From positions 868,001 through 932,000 of the forward strand of contig NW_006917097.1 of the NCBI RefSeq assembly GCF_000516985.1: 64,000 nucleotides of DNA, given 5' to 3'. Position numbers and translations under genes: made by a program. Below the pieces are notes generated by a model that searched no databases, was not told where the DNA came from, and worked only from the letters and a program-made list of their open reading frames with translations. Position 1 is the stretch's first letter. Each line of letters starts with the position of its first letter. The stretch is from Pestalotiopsis fici W106-1. Taxonomy: Eukaryota > Ascomycota > Sordariomycetes > Amphisphaeriales > Sporocadaceae. Below, piece by piece: positions 1 through 11,024 of this stretch.

Positions 1-2162
1 CTACGAGCTTCTAACCTCCAAAACTGCAACATCTATTGAGTCATGGCGTTGTGGAAGAAATCCTTGGAAGTGCAAGGGAGCCATGTTGGAGGATAAGAGC
101 ATTTAAATGACTTGTCTGCGTGACGGTTGATGAGCAGTATTACCACATTATTTGCTTATACTTGTAGCTAAAGCACAGTGTCATGACTGTGGCTTTGAGA
201 TGGATTGAAGGAGTATGCATTACTGCCTTTGGGAATACGTAACTCAATATCTGCACTGTCTGCACCAAATCGAACGAGCTGGGTGGCGGCCAAGGATCTT
301 TCTGTCTATCTACAAAGGCCAGTTGCATATGCGTCAGGCTCCCTACCGTATAATCTCAGTCTGCAGATTGATGACAGCAGTGTTAGTTAACATGAGGGAT
401 TGCTTAAGACGTCCTAGCTCATCCACGCAAACAAGCTCTTATGTAACTGGCTTGGTGAGCAAACACGACAGGGTATATCTCGTATGCCGTGTGGATTTGC
501 CTGGTGTTCAGAATGGTCAAGTGTGTTGAAGGAGCAACTCCAATAATTGCCAAATATTCAGATTTGATCGGGCTCATTGGGTGGGCACCGAGTATCAAAG
601 GATTTAAGCCCGTTGCTCTCACCAACACAATGCAGCCGGACATATGTTCATGGGGCAGAGCTACACCCGAGTCTATGCAAAGTGGTCTGAGAAAAGGCAC
701 GAGATGATTTTGGCTTTTTTCTCCCTCTCTGTTTCTGTCCCTGTTGCTTGTCAGAATGCAGAGTCAGTTCCGCGCAGGCATGTTAGTCGGCGGGCCATTT
801 ACTGCATGCAGAGAATAACAGATGGACGGACCGTGGAGAGTGCATTTCGAGTCAGAAAAAGGCCCGACCTGCGAGGTTTATCTGTAGATTTTATAGTAGT
901 ATATATGTGCGGGTAGTTCCAGATCTCAAGGCAAACAGTCTCCCTTTTCCTTTTTCAGTAATCACCAACATGCCATACTCTGTGCCAGAACATAAACAGT
1001 GAATGAATCATAATAACACGGGCTGAAGATAGACTGATGCGATGCCTCACTTATGCATCAGTATCATTCATCTTCCCGCTGCACCCGAGGGCAGCCAGCA
1101 GCTAAAGACGGCAAGTGTAGATCGCTGATACCCTGACCCACGAGTGCAACCAAGCAGCAGGGGGTTCCTAACTCCTAAGGAAGGGGGCGATGGACGGCAA
1201 AGGGAGGCTCCAGTTTACCTTGGGTCCCCCTTGAAGCCTTGGCAATTGAAACCTACCCGGGGGCCAGCGGGTGCCAGAATACGGCTGTTCCGATAGATTG
1301 CTGGGAACCCATGCAACAACCATGCTCAACTTTTGGTGTCCGAACACAACAACGTTGAAGCAGTGAGCAGTGAGCAGTGAGCATACACTGGGGTGGACTA
1401 CGGATTCCGAAAGTTCATGGGTCTCTGTGAAGTTTGCCGTCGCTATATCTCCGCCCTTGACTACTTTTTGACCTAAAAGTGGCCTCACTACGCGGACTGA
1501 ACGCTACAATTAGGGACACCTTTTTTGGACTCCATTCCCGAGTGAGCGATTGAACTTGCTCGGTGGTGCTGGCAGCCTCTCAACTTATTAGGCTGGCTTG
1601 GCTGGGGGGTTGGCCTGCTTTGCTCGATTCGGTTCCAGGGTCAAAGTTCCCGCCCGCCGCCCCCCCCCGTCCGTCTCGCCCAGTCGGTGTCGGGCACGCA
1701 ACGCAACCACTATCGCTCGCGCTCGCACTGGCACCTGCCCGTGGGCTGAGTGGCTTGCTGCACCACCATTGGTAATCGGCCAACGTCGCTCCATCCCTCT
1801 CAACCTCATCTCACCACTTCCCTCTCACGAGACTTTGGTCGGCGGTAGACAGCACCCCGACCTCACGACGTTTCATTTTTTTTGTCTCTCTTCACCTAAA
1901 CACGTCCCGACCGGCTGGCTCCCCGGCATTGCATCAGACTTGCACTTCCACCGTGCTTCACGACACCGAAGAAGAAGAAAAAAACAGCTCACACTACTCA
2001 GAGCCACCCGCGAGACCCGTCGTCGGGCTGCAGCCGCTTCAGTATCATAGACTTGCTTGGATTTTGCTGTCGCCATTTGCCATTCGTCGTTTTGCCATCA
2101 TTGCATCGCTGCATATACATAATAGCCACAGTCATTGTATAATATCGACGACTCTCGAAGAG
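1..2162. other. Intergenic / MED12 upstream region, no supported gene
   Basis: Reading frames here are short and show no recognisable family or clean splice pairing. The last ~600 bases before MED12 are C/T-rich, as expected of a fungal promoter and 5' leader. A short tandem of GAGCAGT occurs near 1365-1383. I see no tRNA, transposase or terminal inverted repeat. This stretch most likely holds the MED12 promoter and untranslated leader. Confidence 0.5.
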
Positions 2163-2192
2163 ATGGCGCATTACGCCGTCCTCCCATCATGA
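2163..2192 (+). promoter_or_regulatory. uORF of 9 codons overlapping the MED12 start codon (ATGA)
   Basis: An ATG at 2163 opens a frame of nine codons that ends at TGA 2190-2192. The MED12 ATG is at 2189-2191, so the uORF stop and the main start share the bases ATGA. The frame immediately upstream of MED12 has no other in-frame ATG; the only earlier possible start is TTG. A scanning ribosome would meet the uORF first and finish exactly on the main start. This suggests translational control by termination-reinitiation or leaky scanning, but that is inference. It needs the transcript start to lie upstream of 2163. Confidence 0.6.
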
Positions 2193-5100
2193 CCTCGCGG
2201 CCCCCATTGGCCGTTCAGCAACGGCAGCCCCAACGGTCCATATCCGGCTCGGGGCTGTCCCAAAGACCAGCGCACCAGCGGTCTCTCTCACAACAGTACC
2301 TACCGCCATCCCCTATACGAAAGTCGGACAGCTTCGGTGATGTGTCGGCCGATGTTGGTGCCTATGGTGCGCGAAGAGGTGGCTCAAAACTCAAGTTGGA
2401 GCTGTCCAACGATGGCATCACGCACGCAGGCTTCTCCGAGTCTCCCCAAAACCTCGACCCCCTTTCAGCCAACAAGGCCTTCACGCCGTCGCGTATGATG
2501 CCCCTTGGCGATGCGTCCCCTCTCGGTGATTTCAGCGCGCCTCAGTCGCAATGCCAGACCGCCGATAACGATTCGATTCCTCTTCCCATGCCCCCGAGGC
2601 GGGCGCGCTTTGTCGCGCCCGCCTCCAACCCGGGAAAACCACAGGCGCCGCCCCCTGCGCCGGTCAAGAAAGACGCGAAGCCAAAGCCTTTTGTTCTCGA
2701 GATTCCTCCCGACGCCCCTCGATACTCTAATATGGGCAAGGGCGAACCATCAGGTAAGGCGTCTCGGCAGCCTTGATTTCCGTAAATTTCAAAGCATCAT
2801 GCAGCTGACAAGATTTAGGTTATGCCGATTTCAATCCGTGGACGGGCAACGGTCCAGAAGATCGCTTCTCGGATCAGGGAATTCGTCTAGGTAACAACTA
2901 CGACAAACCCCCAGCCCAACCCCAATCGGAGCAGGCATCGGCAAAAGCTACTATTTTTCCTGCGCTTAAGCATAAAAGCGGACTGCATACATTGTCCACC
3001 TTGTTTACTGGTATCATGAACCAGCGGAGACACAGCGGACAAATTACTTCGGCTTCCACCTTTAAGCCTCCACCACGCGTCACCCTCACAGATACGAAGA
3101 GGGAGTTGTGGCTGAAAGATCTGGCGAACCCTGCCATTTCTCTCCGACGACTCAGCAGGACTATTCCGCACGGCATCCGAGGGAGAGTCCTACTCGACCA
3201 GTGTTTGAGCAAGAAAGTTCCGACAGATCGCGCCGTATGGTTAGCCAAGTGTGTTGGCGCAAATGAAATCCGAGCATTCAAGAGAAAAGGTGTCAATGGC
3301 CAATTTGTCATGGGCGGCGAGACAAAATGGATCAGAGATTGGACGGTTCATATTGAGCAGTTTGTGGAAAGCGTTTGTAGCGCTTTTGGTGAAGATGACT
3401 GGAAGATCAAGGTTACATATGCGTAAGTACCTTCCCGACTCCAAATGCCTCCAATTGGGTGCTGATTTGGATTAAAGGATTCGTCTAGCTACTCACCTGT
3501 ACTACGAATATCTCATGGAGCGAGACCATTATATGGACTGGCTAGTTTCTAGCCTAGAGAATAGCAATCAGGCAAGATTGCCCATGTGGCTTCTGACTAT
3601 TCGAATCTACTGGCAGGATTTACTACGTTCAAGGAAAATCGGACGACGATTTGTCACCGCGGTTCTGAGTCACTACGCTGCCATCTACAACCATCCAGAC
3701 CGCGACATCCTTCTACCCTTGACAACGCAACTGCAATCGCTCCTCGAGCTTTTATTATTGGCAAGCCCCGACAGCTTCATCCATCCTTCAACATGGAACA
3801 GGTACAGAGGTGCGGTTTTGCCACTACTACAAACGGGTCACGAACCTCAGAAGAGTGCCGCTGAATCAATCGATCGTCGTGTCGAACGTCTGACGAGCAC
3901 AAATATAAAGTCTAGACCTGCCGTCCGCAGCACTGCCGTCAAATTACTAGACATCACTTTACGAAAGCCTTACAGCCCAGACTTGGCTTCTCATCTGTGG
4001 AAACTCAGCGAAGACAAGAATGGTTTGATAAGGATATTGCTAGAATGGTGCATGTCATTGTACCGGCCCGGCATTGCCAAGCTATTCGTTACTACAAACA
4101 TCTTGAGATCGTGGTCGACACTAGATGTAGACATGACGGGAGCCATTCTCGACTTCATGGACCAAGATCCTCTTGAAGAGTCCAGCCGGAGACATATGGT
4201 GTACCATCTTGTGTCAGAGTTGGTTCGGTCTGACCATTTTTCTGTTCCGCGATACCTTCAATGGCTCATTGCTAGGGGAGGACTGATAGACCCTGCCGAG
4301 ACGTTACCCGAAGCTCCATGCTTGACTCGACTACTAGTCGAGCTACCAACACACAGCCTCAAGGACACCATTCGGAACCTCCGCGCCACTATACTTCGCA
4401 AAGGAGGGTTTTCTGCCTCGTTTGAGGCGGATGATATTGCCAGCGCCATTGTGTGTATCCGCCAGTCGTTTGGGCTTCCTCCCGAGAGAAATGATCTCAT
4501 GCAGGCAAAGAAACCTATAAGCATGAAGAAGATTGCCAAACGCCTCACTCTGAGCAGTCGCGCACTTCAATCAGAAGTTGGCAATTGGCTTTGCAATGGC
4601 CTCGTGGCTGGTTTTGCGCAGAACACCCAAACTGGCAAGGAAAGTGTCGGACTATCCAGCTTTCAGTTCGACTCTATCCGTATGCTTTTGGAGGCAACTC
4701 AAGACTTTGCAATGCTCGAAGGATCGCTGAGGTTGTTACTACCCTCTTGCTGCAATGCGGATCTGCTTGCCTCCTTTGCAGATACTATTAACCTTCATTG
4801 CCAAGTATTCTCTGCGATCGGATCAGCCAAATCATTATTCGACTCCTTGTTGGAGCGTCTAAAGGCAATCAATGAGATGCAAGGCATCGGTGCTCGGCCG
4901 CTGCTAGCTGCATTGGCTCGCCTGGCGCCACGACTTCCCGGCCTGACAGACATTGCAGCTCACCTACAGCATGATCTCTTGAGGATGGACAGGAGCAATG
5001 CAGTCGATGCGTCTTCTCCGCTCTCCGACAACATGGCCATGCAGCTGCAAGATGATGAGACTGAATTGAACGAGCAGATTGAAAAGCTTGCTAGTTTCAC

Positions 5101-6775
5101 CAATGCCGATAAATCAACCATGGAACGACTGTTTCGCACAATCATTAATCGTCTTCAAAACTGTTGGAACCAGGCAAACGAGAAAAGGCAGCGGCCATAT
5201 TGTACTCTGCTCACCAGACTTCGAGTGTTCGATACCCAGCATTTTGACAATTTGATGAGGGATTGGGTCCAACATATTCGCAAGCTTAGCCACCGTCCAA
5301 GCATGCCTCAAATCTTTCCACTGCTTCTGAGTTTCGGGTGCCTCTCTGTACCAACCCTGTTTGCCACCGCCAATCGAAACGGCATGCAAACCGGAAACGC
5401 TGTGGGATTTGCTTCCATCTATGTGCAAGAGGTCCTTCAGCTTTTGGTCATGAAGCTGATACCGAACCACACCATGACTGCAGAGGACTGTTACAGACTG
5501 CGAATCATTCAGGAGCAAACAAAGGCCGACCGCGTTAAAGAAATGATGCTCTTGATCAGATGTGCATTGGCAGAATATTCGGCATCGAGAGGCCTGCAAC
5601 CCCCAATTCCCCAGCCATTGGACGACGAAAACACTCGAAATCAGTTCCTCGAGCTGTTGCGCAGTCTCGTGCTTGTTGATCCACAAGCTGCAAGCCAGAC
5701 TCTGTCTCCAAAAAGCCCGGACCCCAAGTTGTGCTCACTAATTGAGAACATGACGACAAATTTGCTAGTGCCCGAGGGTGGTGGTCAAAAGACTTTCGAG
5801 CAGGTGCTCGAACTAGCTAATGAGTTCACGCTACCGTTTTGCCAGGTGAAGCTATCAATGAATATGGCAACTGAGGACTCGAGCGGCGACGGTGGAGACC
5901 GACTTCAGTCGCAGCTTGCTCTCTTGTCGAAGGCGCTTGACAATGCCATTGATGCCAACAACATCATGTGGACGGGAATGCTTTCTTCGATGAGCCCGGA
6001 AATCACTCAACACATGAGAACCCGAGCAGAGGCCCGGTTTATTGACCTCATGCCGTCTTCAAAGGGTGCAGGAGCCGAAGATATGGATAGCAAGGCGGTT
6101 GGCATGTCAGAAAACTTACTCGCTGTCATTGACATGATCGTTCGCGGCACACCGGGCCCTAAAGCAGCGCCCATCTCCAGCACCGTGGCGGACAAGATTG
6201 CCGATCAATGGGAGATCATTTCATCAAGTAGCGCAGACTTGGCTCCATTGAGAGTCACAACCATCAAGCACTGGCTGCCGCTCCTTCTTTCGTATCTCAA
6301 TCTTGTCGTACCGGGGGCAACCGACGCGTCAAAGCCGGCAAACGAGACACGTGCCCGGGTACTACTCGTGCTTGCCGGTCTCGTGCAAGAGCTGGAACGT
6401 ATCCGCGAGCTCGAACTGTCTCAGCGCACATATGATATCGCATTACTGCTAGCAGACAATCTTGCCGACGACGCACGAGTGCAGTGCGTGCGTGCAGTAA
6501 AGGATGCGACTTCAGACCGTCGCATTCACTACCTCTTCAGCTACTGGCCCAATCCATCCGATAGTCTCATGTTGGCGCACAAGGAGAAACCTCCGCCCGG
6601 CATGGGTATCAACGAGCGGCGCGCCATGGCTCTAGGGATTGGAATGGGCATGCTACCAGAGCGGCTGACACCGTTCATCATGCGAAGATGGGAAATCCTT
6701 AGTGAGCCTACACCGAACGTGGGCGAGAACGACACCAGTCTCAGTTTGCATCTCTTTGATGCAAGGAAGATATAA
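2189..6775 (+). CDS. srb8: Mediator of RNA polymerase II transcription subunit 12 (MED12/Srb8)
   Basis: Three exons: 2189-2753, 2819-3422 and 3478-6775, with introns of 65 and 55 nt (GTAAGG and GTAAGT donors). The spliced protein is 1488 aa. MED12 belongs to the Cdk8 kinase module of Mediator in the nucleus, with CDK8, cyclin C and MED13, and mainly represses or tunes transcription. The N-terminal ~190 residues are Pro/Ser/Arg-rich and disordered. After the first intron comes the family signature YADFNPWTGN, and residues ~285-350 form the Med12 domain (WLKDLANPAISLRRLSRTIP). The rest is a long helical region. The first splice joint restores Gly189 and the second joins YA-IRLATHLYYEY, both typical of fungal MED12, so the joints are secure. 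The start is the ATG beginning MTSRPP. It overlaps a uORF stop. The gene converges on the small cupin gene downstream. Confidence 0.95.
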
Positions 6776-7456
6776 TGATATCGGATAGAGCCAAGTTCAG
6801 TTGTACCACCATTATCTTCTCATTGGAGCTGCGACAAGCTCCCGATTTTTTCTTTTTCTTTTGTTCTATACCGCATCTTCTTGGTTGGGTGATTCGAATG
6901 TGCTTTACAAGATCCCATCATAGCGAGCGTGGTTTACCTTGTGTGTTGTTGTTTTTCCCCTTTGTTTTCGTCTTGGAGTATAGGGCCACTTTAGATGCAA
7001 GCAGCGTTCTCTGTTGGTAAGAGAAAGGTTGAGTGGTCGCTCCCGCTGGCTCCAATCAATCTATCAATCAACGAAAGGCCCAGGTGGCGGAGCGTCATTC
7101 GTTATGACATGGCATTGCATCAGGTGGCGTAGGGAACCATGTTGTATATGTTTTCAGTCTTGTTATTCCTCTGATGATCTTGAAGTGCGCAATGGAAAGG
7201 CGGCCGGGCGTGTTGATGGTCAAGTCTACGTTGGCATACATACATATACCTAAGAATCTGGCGGCGCTCATAGTGTCTCCTGAATCCCAATACAAACCCA
7301 ATTACCTATACATTTATGTCCCAATCTATTGTCGTTATATGATGTGATGATGTGGTCCGGAGAATACATGGCGCAATTGGTCAATGGGTAGAGTCGAGGA
7401 TCGACAACTGCAACCTCTCTCCCCCTTTTTATTTTGTATCCTACTGCGTACCTAAT
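6776..7456. other. Convergent 3' intergenic region between MED12 and the cupin gene
   Basis: These 680 bases separate the stop codons of two converging genes. The sequence is T-rich just after MED12 (TTTTTTCTTTTTCTTTTG near 6847), fitting a 3' UTR and polyadenylation region. The short frames present have no recognisable content. I see no gene here. Confidence 0.6.
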
Positions 7457-7892
7457 CTACTCGCCAATCACATAGGTGCAGCCTTCGGTCCCCATCCATA
7501 CCTCATGGACCTTGCCAGCATCAACATCAATGCGGTCACCGACTGAATATGTTTTCTTCTCGGGGCGGTCATCTCTCGGGTATGTAATGGTCAGCTGCCC
7601 TTTGAGAATAAGGTGAGTAGTGAGCCCCGAATGGGAATGTGGGCTGTAGTGAGCATTGCTGCGCGATACATTTGACTCGAGTCAGCCTTTTCCTCATGAT
7701 GCCTGTCAAGACCGAGGGGTGGGCCAGAAAAAGAGGCCCAATTGTTTGCGAGAAAAGGGGAGAAGTAGAGAGGATGAATATGCGAGAGAGGCAGGTGATG
7801 TACACGTACGGGCCATCAGTCCAAGTAAAGACGTGAGAAAACCCCCAAGACTTGACTTCTGCCTCGTATTCTTTGGTAGACTTTTGCGTCAT
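7457..7892 (-). CDS. Small single-domain cupin protein (94 aa, two exons)
   Basis: Exon 1 is 7892-7810 and exon 2 is 7658-7457 on the minus strand, joined across a 151-nt intron (donor GTACGT, acceptor GCGCAG). The spliced product is 94 aa and is missed by single-frame ORF calling. Its core reads PHSHSGLTTHLILKGQL and later DVDAGKVHEVWMG, the two conserved cupin motifs, with possible metal ligands His35, His37 and His79. The Glu of classical motif 1 is not evident. Cupins of this size form one beta-barrel; most bind a divalent metal, but substrates vary widely, so I assign no reaction. The start is the ATG of MTQKST. An in-frame ATG at 7931 would add 13 residues. The gene converges on MED12. 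Family assignment is fairly sure; function is unknown. Confidence 0.8.
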
Positions 7893-10188
7893 GATTGGAC
7901 AGGGTGTGTGTTTTTGCAGAGGGGGCAGCAAGGCAGAGAGAGTACGGACGGAGTTGAGCGAGCAGAGCAGGGCAGGGCAGACAGGGCAGCCTTTCTAGCG
8001 CTGTCACTTTAATCGCAGATCTTTGGTTTCGGGTAAACTTCCCGCGCCCCAGTCCGTCTGTTTCCAGTGGTGCGAGGTGTACGTACAGTGCCAGAGCCAG
8101 GTCAGTAATAATAATATCAGAGTGTGCTCAGCAGACAAGATACTAGCAAGAAACAAGAACTGATCGGAATCTTTCCCCTTCAAAAGTCAAGGCAAAAAAA
8201 AAAAAGTCTGCCTTGTGGGGTTCGTGCCAGAGTTTCAAGTGGTTAATTTCCACCGTGGCTGTGTTGTGTATGTACGGTCAGCAATGGACGGTGTTGTGCT
8301 GTGCTGTGCTGTCTGTTTCTGTCTGCTCATTTCAGTGATTGCAGGTCAAGAGTGCCATGCTTGCTTCCAAATGACTGTTCCCCACAACAAAAGGTTTTTG
8401 TTTCAAAGGGTATTGGCGGGAAAGGGGATTTCAATGACGTTGGACTCCCCTTTCCCTTCTTTCTTGCTGCCTCACAGCCTCACCCCCCCCCCCCCCCCCC
8501 CCCCACGCAGCGCGAATCCCGGCTCCCCGATCAGGAGGAGCCAGCTGCCGGTCCTGGTCGGTCTACTGCTGCAGATATGCCAATCATTCAATGCATTGTG
8601 TTGTGTGTGTATGTGTGTGTTTTCCACTAGGCGTGCGTGTGACACCAGACGAAAAGCCAAGAGTCAGCTCTCCAGGTTCTGGACTCATCAGTGACCGAGC
8701 ATGGCTTGGAACGACACGGGAGCGAATGCAGGCGCCGTCATTTTTTCTTGTTTGGCCTTGCAACTTTCCCCTTCCCTCCTTCTTCTCAGCCCGCCGCCTA
8801 ACTAGGCAGCTTCTTAGTGCAGTGAAAGGTAATAAAGATGGGTAGGTAAGCAGATCGTGGAGGCAGGCGACGCGCCGTCGCCATCCGTCCAACGGTTGAA
8901 ACCCGCCAAAGAAAAACCCGCCCAATCCAAGCAACCTCCGGGCTGGGCTGGTTTGCTGGCATACATACATACAATGATATCTGCAGGTGCGTTGAGCCAC
9001 GCTGCCAGTCTGTCATTGTACATACAAAAGAGGCTGCGCAATGTTACCTAAGGTACTCTCTCATTTGAGCACACGACTCGAACATTGATCACAGTCGGTA
9101 AGTAGTAGTATGCCTTGGGCAGCAGCCACTCTCACTTGCAACATTGACTGCTATCAATTGATCTGTCATGTCACCTACCACAGTACGAAGCTACTACGAG
9201 AAACTAAAGAATGCTGCTGGGGACAATTTCCAACACGGATTACCGAGGTGAGATGGAGAACGTTTAATGAAGAGGGGCAAAAATAGAAACTGATTGTGCG
9301 GAGTGTCACTTTTTGGCTGAACTAGGGGAACTCTATTAACGGCCGCCGCTATCAGCGATCACTGCTGCTGGTGCTGGTGCTTGGCCTGCTTGGCTCCAGG
9401 GCTGGCTGCTAACAATGGAAACTGGGACACACGGACACCGGAGACACTCGAAAGAGAAGAAAGACCATTATTATGGAGTAGTCGGGGACGGTGTGTGGTT
9501 CTTTTTTTTTTTTTTTCCCCTTCTTGATCGAATCTTTCTGGTCTTCCAGTTCCGAAGCGGTGTCCCCACCGTCCCAGCCTATCCCCATACCCTTGACTTG
9601 CCCACCCCTGGTCTCTTTCGCGTGCCAATTTTGGGGGCTAGCGGAGACTACGCTTCTGCAGTCACATTGATAGAAACAGCAGCACCTTTCTTTCTTTGCC
9701 GACCGATGGGTGCAACCTGACCATGCTGCTACTGTGTAAACCATACAGAAAAGCTCAGCCCCCGCCAGGCGACCGAAAAGTCCTAGTATTCTGCATCTGA
9801 TGCAGTTGAAATCTTTCTTGTGTGGATTAAACCAGGGTTTTGATGTTTTTTTGTTTGGTTTCTTCGTTGTCAATATGCAAACCGCGCCTCCCTCGTCTGA
9901 CCGTGCAATATACGTCCAATGGCTCAGATCTGTAGGTGAGGAGAAGAAAAAAAGAATGAGCACTGGTTTTATTGTTGCCGTACTATGTAGAACTTCATCT
10001 TCATTCCCTAATCGCCCCGCTAGCATCTACATACTATGGTACACTACACAGTAGATTACCTACAATCAAGACTCGGGCCCAGACCTGCTAAAGCAGATCA
10101 ATTTGGGTGCACTCTTTCTCTTTCGTCTCTCCAGTCCTAGGCTGGCTAGGGTGCGAGGGGGGGGGGGGGGGGGGGGGCGTGGCCTGGC
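7893..10188. other. Intergenic spacer with homopolymer and TG tracts, no supported gene
   Basis: The stretch has a 22-base poly-C run at 8483-8504, a TG-rich tract near 8599-8622, a poly-T run near 9508-9520 and a 21-base poly-G run at 10157-10177 next to the gap. The longest frame (minus strand, 9409-10026) is low-complexity and Cys/Lys-rich with no domain. It probably contains the cupin promoter at its left end. Confidence 0.5.
8483..8504. repeat. Poly-C homopolymer, 22 bases
   Basis: An uninterrupted run of about 22 C residues lies in intergenic DNA. It may be length-variable between isolates or an inexact read-out of a longer run. Confidence 0.95.
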
Positions 10189-10300
10189 NNNNNNNNNNNN
10201 NNNNNNNNNNNNNNNNNNNNNNNNNNNNNNNNNNNNNNNNNNNNNNNNNNNNNNNNNNNNNNNNNNNNNNNNNNNNNNNNNNNNNNNNGGGGGGGGGGGC
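10157..10300. other. Scaffold gap of 100 N flanked by poly-G runs
   Basis: N residues fill 10189-10288, exactly 100, which is the usual placeholder for a gap of unknown size. A 21-base G run (10157-10177) precedes it and an 11-base G run (10289-10299) follows it. Short-read assembly evidently failed at the homopolymer. The bases after each run are similar (cgtggcctggc versus ctgcctggc), so the contig ends may overlap. Confidence 0.95.
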
Positions 10301-11024
10301 TGCCTGGCAATGGGATCGCCGCAAGACCCAAGAACCACTGGAACCAACCCACTGGTGCAACATCGAATTCCAACGCCGAGCGGTCCCCATCTTAGACATT
10401 CCATCCCACCCTACCCATGCTGGCGGGGACGAGGCTGCTTGAACCTTGAAAGCTGACTGCATGTCTTGCCCCCTGCTAGCTACCTAAATGTAGCTTGGTA
10501 GCTGCTGCTATTGACGGGTCACGGTTAGTATGGTACGGTACGTAGCTGGCCCATGTTACTCTGGCTGCTAGGTACGGGTACTGGCTTGAGATGATGGAGA
10601 AGCTGACTTGACCTACCTGACCCTTTGGAAGCGATCCCATTGATTTTCTTCCGCGATCCAATTCTTTTACATATGCATTGTCACCTTTTATTCTCTCTTT
10701 CCTCTTCCTCTTTTTAGACTTGATTCAACACTTTCTCCAGCGGTGTATTTTGTCTGTTCAGCTTTTACTTACAAAAAGGGGCCCTTCCTCGAAACAACCG
10801 TCGCCTCCCCCCTTATCAGCCAAAAGTTCAACACGTCGGTCTCGCTCTCTCGTCAGCTGAGACGCCTTGGCTCCAAAGAACTGGACAGCATGTCGTAGCT
10901 GAAATACATTTTGAACGCAGCCCTCGGTTCCTGATATTAAAAACCTTCTACTCGAAATATTTCAGGGCTCGTAAAAGTCACAGAACCAGTGTCCTGGGTC
11001 GGCAACGACAAAGCAGCAGAAGCA
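10301..11024. other. Upstream region of the phospholipase C gene; leader or missing 5' exons
   Basis: From about 10680 the sequence is C/T-rich, like a fungal 5' leader. The bases 10966-11036 are open in the same frame as the PLC exon that starts at 11117 and follow a possible acceptor (ATTTCAG at 10965). They could be coding, with the true start further upstream. I found no ATG-initiated exon before 11025 with a convincing donor. Confidence 0.4.

Noticed and set aside
9409..10026. 205-codon minus-strand frame beside the gap
   Set aside because: Contains poly-Lys from a poly-T run and no recognisable motif; the C/T-rich surroundings look non-coding.
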